DNA of 14,480 bases from Paraglomus occultum (taxonomy: Eukaryota > Glomeromycota > Glomeromycetes > Paraglomerales > Paraglomeraceae), in assembly GCA_910592205.1 (NCBI GenBank), contig CAJVPJ010000929.1:1-14480 (forward strand), in the 5' to 3' direction. Position numbers and translations under genes: made by a program. The notes under the pieces were generated by a model, which was not told where the DNA came from, did no database searches, and saw only the letters and a list, made by a program, of their open reading frames with translations. This document shows, piece by piece, positions 7,895 to 14,480 of this stretch. Position 1 is the stretch's first letter. Every line of letters begins with the position of its first letter.

Positions 7895-10800
7895 AGTTTA
7901 ATTACCATAAACGGTATCGCGAGTTTTTCAGACAAGTTTGCAGAGAATAGCCAGCAAAAGAGACTTACTATGTATCTGAGACAACAAGCAGATTTAACAT
8001 AGAACCAAAGCAAGTGGTAATTACATTAGTCGTATTTGCTTATTTATTGTCACAAATAAAATTTGGCGATAAAAGCAGCAAATATAATATATATATCAAT
8101 CACATGACAATTCACGGGGCCTAAATTGCCGGGTACCACAGTCAACTCCCTCTGATACTTTGTCGTGGTTTCAGCATAAGGAGTAGCAATTCATCAAATC
8201 ATCGTCAATTATAACCAACACAAACAAACTAATTTGACTAGTGTATAAAATTTTGACTGGGGTTCTACTAATTGATGTAACTGACGCCCTATACTAAAAC
8301 GTTATACGTTGGGCATTCATCTTTCTCCATAACTTTATTAAAGCATAGCATATATAGCATATAGAGCATATGGCATATTGCATATAACAATATTATAGTA
8401 ACAGAAATCCTGGCTAGAATTGCAAAGCAGCCATACCTTCGAATAACCTTAGGCTTTAATATTAAGCGTTTATGAGAGTATTGACTGAGGCTTGATGTGA
8501 AGAGATATTGAATAGAACGTACGTACAGTGCTGTCAGAGGCACAGCAAGGTGCGAGTTGTAGTGGCCGTTTGAACACATCGCGAGACTTGTAAAAAAAGG
8601 TGCTGCGTGGCAATTAAACTATTTTTTGAAACTCAAATAACTGTTCGAAGAACGCTATGTTCAGAAAATTATTACTTAAGAACTGCAAAATTACAGAAGA
8701 AACGGTTTAGCTAGTGTCGAATGAGTGAGAAAGTTGTGGTTATCAAGTATATACTCCTAGAATATCTCTAGACTTTCGTAAATACTCAGACAGTGTTATA
8801 TAGCACCAACTCATACAGTAAGAGTGTGTAGACGTGGGAAAAAAATAATTTGCAGAACGCTTCCTTGGCCTGCCTGCTTGCTTAGAACCTCGATAATTTG
8901 CAAAATAAGCTAGATGGGAAAGGTTAGAGTACAAAACAGAACGAAAAACACAAGAGACCATTTACCGTTGGGAAGGAAAAGTGTGCGAGCGTATAGAGTC
9001 GAATAATTTGGTCGAAATGTGCATCCCATATAGAGAAATTCTGACCTCCCCAAATTATCAAAAAGACGGGTTGAATAAACATTGCAAATATTCATACGTA
9101 TTCTTAGTCGGCAATGTCTTATCTATCATATCTTGCATCTTCAAAAAAAATAAATATAGCCTTTGATAACGAGCCAAACGACAGTGCCACAAGTTGGGAA
9201 ATTTGGCGAGTAGGATAAAAAAATGCCGTCTTCCGCGCAGATGTTATTTGCATACCAACACTGAAATATCTCATGCCTCATAGGACCAGTATTTTGGTAT
9301 TTCTTCATGTCATACAAATGTAGCCGCATATATCTCGTCGCACAAACCTTCTCATTGTGAATTTATTGAAAAAATTAACTTGTATAATTTAATCTTCATT
9401 ATTGTCAGGGTTAGCAAGCAGTAAACTTTGCTCTTTGAGTTGCATACATAAAAGAAACATGCACAAGAGTCATCGGAAATCAATGTTTATGTGATTCAAA
9501 ACTCGGGGGTCAGTTACTCCTGAAAGTGGCGGCGTTATTGAGGGATAATATGACCTTATTAGTATTGTACGAGTGATCAATTCCATTGGCCGATTTCTTG
9601 TCACACCAAAGTGAATCTACAAACGCTGAAATTAGTGTTGATTTATATTAAACAGTGTAAATATAGTAACAATGAAAATTTTGTGCAGCAAATGTAATTT
9701 ACTCCCTGAACGATCAAATACTATACTAATACTGCAGCACTTTTATAAACTAATTTCATATTTAATTTTGCTTTTTCCAAGTTGGTATCCAAAAAAAACG
9801 GCAAGTACAAGTTAAAGGCAGTCGGAATAATATACTGGATTTAACAATTTAATACAGTCGTAGTAAAATCGTGTGTTTAATTACGTTCCGGTCGAGATCA
9901 CAATCTCTTTATTTTTACTGTCGTTGTTTGATCGCTCTATTCACCTGTATTACTACTGCCTAATTGGTGAATATTTCATGCAGTCATCTTATTCCCCACG
10001 GCTAACCGGATCAAGATAAGAGATTTATGAGACGCTCTCAGTCTTACATAAACAACTGCGACGACGTTGGGCACAGTGACTGATACAGACTATTTTTTTT
10101 TTTTTCAAATTGAAAGCAGTTTAAACTAATTATTGGTTCAATGGATTGAATTACGAATCAGTTAGTGTCGTCATAATGAATATGACGAATTAAATTAATC
10201 TAATTCCTCAAATATAACCGTATACAAAGCATTCTAAATATTTGTTTGAACAGGATATTACGGTCATTCGTTATAAGCCAAGTCTGTGTTTCTCAACCAA
10301 AATTATCACATGGTTTTTTTTCAACAATGCATCCCGCTGCAAAATAACATCATGCTTTGTTACACATGCGGTAAAATGGCCTCATCAATATGACTATATT
10401 AGACATTACCATGGTGAGAGATGAATAAAAAAACTGATTATCAAGTAACCGAAGGCATCTTACATAATTCTTGAATATGTAACGCTTGCCAATAAAAAAT
10501 GCTTGCTTGTAGAATCAGTCTAGATTTTGTATGTGTAAACAAGTCATACAGCAAAATACAATGCAACTATAAAGTGGGACAGACACCAACAATTCGTAGA
10601 CAAATACAAAAAAATTTTTCATCACGTTTATTATGTGAAAGCTCTTACAACATTGGTTGATTAAATTCTTATCTTGCGCATTGGGGCAAGAACATAATGC
10701 TTCATGTTTCTGCAATGCGATGCGGTCAAACAGGACATAAACATTCAATCAATATATACCGCATTTGGAAATATGTGGGCATGTGAACAAATACATCAAT

Positions 10801-11270
10801 GGGGCATCTTTGCATAATCTGCTGCAAGCTAAAGCATAGTTAATGACTCTTTGCTTTATTTTTTCCGCTACTTTTCATTTTCAAAACTCGTAAAAGTAAC
10901 GTCTTTCTACCTTTGCAAGCGTTTGGTGCTTGACAAATTTGTACATTATGCACGAAACCTGACAAAAGCAAGCATTTATTTATGTTAGTCTGGTGTAATT
11001 CATTGTTGGTTTCTTGAGAGCAATTGTAAAAGCCAAGTCACATACGCAAATGTTGACTTGAAGGCGTCATTACTATTGAAACACTATGTCAAAGCCATTT
11101 TTTATAGTAATAACGATTGTTACAACAGTTTGAAGACTTTTTTTTTATCGACCACACGCGACCTCGTAATGGACAAATTAAAGTTAGAGTTTGTGTGCAT
11201 ACAAAGTGACACAAATGAATATATTGACCTTTTACGTAACAACAATAGCACATATGAATAGTAGTAATAC
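7895..11270. other. Long intergenic region, no supported gene
   Basis: About 3.4 kb without a gene I can support. Open frames of up to 96 codons occur on both strands but look random: they overlap each other, contain low-complexity tracts and match no family I know. Contents noted are a GCATAT-type microsatellite (8343-8386), a T13 run (10093-10105) and scattered inverted words such as AATGCTTGCTT (10498-10508) with AAGCAAGCATT (10966-10976). Confidence 0.5.
8343..8386 (+). repeat. Imperfect GCATA(T) microsatellite
   Basis: Six GCATA units start at 8343, 8348, 8357, 8366, 8373 and 8380, separated by short variable TATA-like spacers. It is a decayed simple repeat and explains the repeated Tyr-Met-Leu pattern in the minus-strand frame that crosses it. 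Confidence 0.6.
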
Positions 11271-11272
11271 AT

Positions 11273-11280
11273 TATAAATA
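11273..11280 (+). promoter_or_regulatory. Possible TATA box of the kinase gene
   Basis: TATAAATA lies 124 bases before the kinase start codon. A second candidate, TATAAGC at 11361-11367, lies 37 bases before it and would leave almost no leader. I prefer the first, weakly. Confidence 0.35.
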
Positions 11281-11403
11281 AACCATATTTGACGAACGAT
11301 AAACACATACGATACGCATTACCTAACCATACAATCCGCTTACTCCTCCCCATACACCATTATAAGCAGAGTTTGAATTATCACGCTCACTCGTAACGTC
11401 AAT

Positions 11404-14055
11404 ATGAGCATTTCCGGGTGTCCAGCAATTGATGAGTTGATCAACACTCTCCATTTTAGATGGTTTCGTTTCTCGGCATTTAAAGACAAAACTAGCGTTG
11501 GTTCAACAAATTTTTATGCAACGTACCAACCTACAGAGATACCTACAGCAGATAGGTTCGTAGGTACGCAAGTTGTGCTGAAGATGGTCGAAGCTAACGG
11601 TGGATCTGTAGAGCAATTCATAAAAATTCATTCATTATCGGAAACCTCCCAGGACATCAGTCAGTTCAAAAGATACGAAACGTGGCTCAAGAAACGTAAT
11701 AACCTGATTATAGGATTTACCAAAGATGACGACAACTATTATATGGTTGCCGATAAACTCTTTTATGACTGTTATGCTCGTTTTGGATTCTGCACTGAAT
11801 GCGGGCTACTTCGGTGCAGTCCCGTGTGGTGTATTTGTGGTCATCAAGAATTAATCACTGCTACTACTGCCTGGACTAGCGAAAATGAGCAGCTGGATGC
11901 GCTTATTAAGGAAACTCAATTACTGACAAACTCGGCAAATGAACCTTATTTAGAATGGATTTCCTTTAATAGTGATAACGTCTATAATAAGAATTATCGC
12001 TTATCTGGCTTTCCCACCTCTGAAACCGCAAAACTTATTCTATTGGAAGATTCGGATATGGCAAACAACTGTCAGAAGGTAAACAAAAATATTAAAAAAA
12101 AAATTTATTAGTGTCTTGGAATATATCAAGGTTGTTAATCAAAATCTACTGTGCTAACAAATAATTTTAAATAGCTACGGCGCAAGATACAGCCGGACAT
12201 TTGCGACAAAAATGTTTGGATTATTGTCGGATTTACGTATCACGAAACCGAGAAGAAATGTGCTCTAATAAAAATTGTAAATGACGGTGGACTATGTCTG
12301 TCATGCACGGCGTCTTTGAATCCGAATATGCGAGTATTTTGCTCACATTGCAAGGCATCAACATTTCCTTATTCGATTCCCAGAAACAATGAGTCTCTAG
12401 GGCCGTTTATAAAGGAATCTTGGCGTAAAGTACATAATCAAACCGATAGCTATATTCAATGGATTAGTCATAATCAATTGACGGACTTGCAAATGGCACT
12501 GAAGTTAAATCATGGATGTACGCATAAAGCTACCTGGAGAGAACCGATTATAAAACGAGACGGAGACGTAGTCCGCCAGGCGGTTCATTGCCATGCGGTA
12601 ACGCTAAAAAAATTGTTGATGGAGAAAATGCTCGTTCATTTGATTTTAATCAGGTAAAGTTTTTTTTTATTGTTCTGCAAAAGACTGTTGCTGAGATAAT
12701 AAATTTGTTTTTTTGCTCAAAAACCAGATCAAAAATGACTATCCTAATATATTAACCCCTGATAATGTTTGGATTGCCGGCATTACACAAGATTCAGAGA
12801 ACAGCGACTATTATTTGGTGTTTTATCAAAATGTCGACGTTGTTTTGAGCAAAACTATGCTTGATGTTAGACAAACATATTTCCACTATTCTACTTTTGA
12901 TAAAATCGAGGATATCGGCATTGGCCATTTTGCAACCGTTCAAGTAGAATATTGCAAGGCACTGGAAAAAGATGTTGTTTTAAAGCGGTTTAAAAATTTT
13001 AAGGCGGAGCAAGAAATGTTTATTCTTGAAGTAAGATATTATTGCACTACCAATTGATATAACCGAACAAGTAGCAATAATTTAATTGTGTTTTTGATTA
13101 ATAGTTTAGAAACCACAACGTGTGTTCCTCTAAAAGCGATTTTCTGGAAGTTTACGGAGTTACGCAGGATCCAACGACGAAGGAATACATTATAGTAATG
13201 GAATATGCAAACTGTGGAAATCTTTCTAATCACTGGCGCCTAAACGGGAACAAGCTTACGTGGGGGATGAAACTGAGTTTTCTGGAGGATATTGCTCTTC
13301 AGCTAATGAATATTCATTTAGAAGGCTTGATTCATTCTGATATTCATTGTGGCAACATAGTTCTGAGTAGTGAGCACAATAATTTTCAATCTGACAATGC
13401 TCAATCCATCGAGTATAAATTGTTTATATGCGATCTTGGATTATCAAAATCAGTAAACTCGTCCGACATAGCTTCTTCGAAAATTCGAGGTGTCTTGCCT
13501 TTTATTGCACCAGAAGTCCTTGCTCACAGAAAGTATAGTCAGAAATCAGATATTTATGCGTTTGGCATTCTCATGTATTTTATGGCTACTGGCGAACAGC
13601 CATTTGGAAACAGAGAATTTAATTATGAATTGGTCAATGAAATTATTAGAGGACTACGACCATATATGCCAGATACAGCACCAAAGTTCTATAGTCAACT
13701 TGCCGAAAAATGTTGTAACACAAATGATCCTGACAAGCGTCCAAATGCTATTGAGTTATATGAAGAAATAGAAGATGTTATAAAGAGTATGCGTGAAGAT
13801 AACGATTCAGAGTGGGATGTCATTTATTCCAAGAGTACCAGTCTCTTACCGCACACTAAGAAAACAATTATGTGCTCTAGCACGTTGCATCCCCTCAAAG
13901 AATTTTCTCATGTATTTATTGGAGGAGGTATGAAAGTAATTGATTACAATTTGCAGTTATTTTCTAATTATAAGCATAATCTTGACGCTTGTACTTTATT
14001 TGTAGACAGCGGACAGTATTATCTTGAAATTAATAATGAAACTGCATTTAGGTAA
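11404..14055 (+). CDS. Protein kinase with tandem N-lobe-like modules and Cys ribbons, four exons, frame break in exon 2
   Basis: Exons are 11404-12078, 12175-12653, 12728-13030 and 13105-14055; an in-frame TGA at 11374 fixes the start. Allowing for one missing base in the A run at 12606-12612, the product is 802 residues. The last domain (about 440-715) is a complete kinase: glycine loop GIGHFATV (449-456), Lys471 in VVLK, Glu486 as likely helix-C Glu, HSDIHCGN (563-570) with catalytic Asp565 and Asn570, DLG (596-598), APE (621-623), Asp635 in SDIYAFG, and Arg698. HSD replaces HRD, so it is a non-RD kinase. Three degenerate N-lobe-like copies precede it. Cys clusters lie at 130-145 (CTECGLLRCSPVWCIC) and 266-284 (C-x2-C-x11-C-x2-C). 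WTSENEQLDALIKETQ (157-172) and YLEWISFN (182-189) match linker motifs I recall from the expanded kinase family of mycorrhizal fungi. A Ser/Thr kinase role is likely; substrate is unknown. Unless the break is a sequence error, the gene makes only a truncated product without the active domain. Confidence 0.8.
12079..12174 (+). other. Spliceosomal intron 1 of the kinase gene
   Basis: A 96-nt phase-0 intron with donor CAGAAG|GTAAAC and acceptor TTTTAAATAG|CTACGG. A CTAAC branch motif lies at 12154-12158, 17-21 bases before the acceptor. Without splicing the frame stops at TAG 12109-12111. Confidence 0.85.
12606..12612 (+). other. Frame break in an A7 run, kinase exon 2
   Basis: Up to the codons for AVTLKK (366-371) the frame matches a kinase beta-3 strand. 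After the run of seven A's this frame continues as LLMEKMLVHLILIR, which resembles nothing. The next frame reads IVDGENARSFDFNQ, the expected helix-C region, and joins exon 3 (IKNDYPNILTPDNVW) in phase across the intron at 12654. One extra A would restore continuity. A homopolymer sequencing error or a real one-base deletion both fit. Confidence 0.75.
12654..12727 (+). other. Spliceosomal intron 2 of the kinase gene
   Basis: A 74-nt intron with donor AATCAG|GTAAAG and acceptor CTCAAAAACCAG|ATCAAA. In the frame supported by homology after the A7 run it is phase 0 (Gln|Ile). In the unshifted frame it would join out of phase and hit a stop within a few codons. Confidence 0.7.
13031..13104 (+). 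other. Spliceosomal intron 3 of the kinase gene
   Basis: A 74-nt phase-0 intron with donor CTTGAA|GTAAGA and acceptor TTGATTAATAG|TTTAGA. It falls directly after the Glu proposed as the helix-C salt-bridge residue, so splicing is needed to join the two halves of the catalytic N-lobe. Confidence 0.8.
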
Positions 14056-14480
14056 TGCGAACTCTATGCCTTAACACACACATAAGCCATAATTGTAAGA
14101 TTGTCCGAGATCATAAATGCATTTATGTGGTGAGATTGGACTAAATAGCCATTCTTTTTTTTTGAGTATGCAGTTTTACATATCAGTTTTTAAGATTAAG
14201 CACTTTATTATGGTTATGAAAACTTTTAAACTATTTACAGTTTACTATGATGGAGGTAATACGCAAAGCGCACACATACCAATAAAAAAGTTATCGAAAC
14301 GTTCCAATACAATGTTTCATTAAATATTTCGTATAATATTGAATTCGTTAATTAACCAACGCATATGCATGTAGTTATTAAAGATGAGATAATAAGCGTA
14401 AATAACCGCATAATAACATTCTGTCGTATTGTTTACATGACTATTGCATCTATCTGGTAATAATATCTAATTTGCGATAT
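14056..14480. other. Region downstream of the kinase stop, possible lost or alternative 3' exon
   Basis: The kinase frame stops at TAA 14053-14055, but the bases around it, TTTAG|GTAATG, form a good splice donor. Downstream, an acceptor-like TTTACAG ends at 14240 and is followed, in one frame, by an open stretch to TAA 14321-14323 that reads YYDGGNTQSAHIPIKKLSK. This frame does not match the phase left by the donor at 14051/14052. A splice to 14173 (TATGCAG) would be in phase but adds only about 15 residues (FTYQFLRLSTLLWL). No option is convincing. The rest of the stretch shows nothing. Confidence 0.35.

Noticed and set aside
8289-9329. Several overlapping frames of 61-96 codons on both strands
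   Set aside because: They overlap one another, one spans a GCATA microsatellite, none has a family likeness, and no splice chain linking them was convincing.
9672-9815. A 47-codon frame starting MKILCSKCNLLPE with a CxxC pair
   Set aside because: It is too short, has no second Cys pair and no promoter or splice context; a chance frame is more likely.
10483-10976. Inverted words CGCTTGC/GCAAGCG and AATGCTTGCTT/AAGCAAGCATT as ends of a 490-bp element
   Set aside because: The two pairs are not in mirrored order, so they do not form one pair of terminal inverted repeats, and no target-site duplication is visible.
12598-12653. An alternative 56-nt intron GTAACG...TTTTAATCAG that would remove the frame break in the kinase
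   Set aside because: It would delete helix-C-like sequence that fits the family and would leave GTAAAG and an immediate stop after the join.
1-14480. tRNA, rRNA, CRISPR array or bacterial-style operon
   Set aside because: No B-box-like GGTTCGAATC, cloverleaf, regular direct-repeat/spacer array or Shine-Dalgarno pattern was seen; introns and TATA boxes point to a eukaryote.

Overview
The window looks like nuclear DNA of a fungus, most likely an arbuscular mycorrhizal fungus (Glomeromycotina, such as Rhizophagus or Gigaspora and relatives). The sequence is AT-rich and gene-poor. It has short spliceosomal introns (74-96 nt, GTAAGT-like donors, CTAAC branch motifs in two of them) and TATATAA core promoters. 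It also carries a protein kinase of the expanded family with Cys ribbons, a WTSxNxxLDxLI motif and a DLGLSKS activation loop that I associate with these fungi. The lineage is inferred from memory of family style, not from a search.

Layout. (1) 1-1558 holds no gene I can support, only a short TGTGGCA array and copies of dispersed repeats. (2) 1559-2492, minus strand, is a three-exon gene for a 251-residue multi-pass membrane protein; its introns hide it from simple ORF scans. (3) 2600-5070 is repeat-rich and noncoding. (4) 5071-6155 is a single-exon gene for a small secreted protein with an ML (MD-2-related lipid-recognition)-like look. It sits behind a promoter segment present in two copies and a 5' leader made of two tandem 66-bp copies. 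(5) 6156-11270 is about 5 kb without a supported gene, holding hairpins, inverted repeats and repeat-family copies. (6) 11404-14055, plus strand, is a four-exon kinase gene. (7) 14056-14480 may hold a decayed or alternative 3' exon of the kinase gene.

The most unusual object is the kinase. Reading its exons together, the part of a kinase N-lobe around beta-3 to beta-5 appears four times in succession. Cys-rich ribbons follow the first and second copies, and only the last copy leads into a complete C-lobe. That last domain keeps all main catalytic residues but has HSD in place of HRD. A one-base frame break in a run of seven A's in exon 2 (12606-12612) separates the second half of the protein from the first: the homology and the next splice site both fit the shifted frame. 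This is either a sequencing error or a real lesion.

The three genes show no operon-like or functional link. The intergenic DNA is best explained as remnants of several small repeat families shared between the spacer regions.
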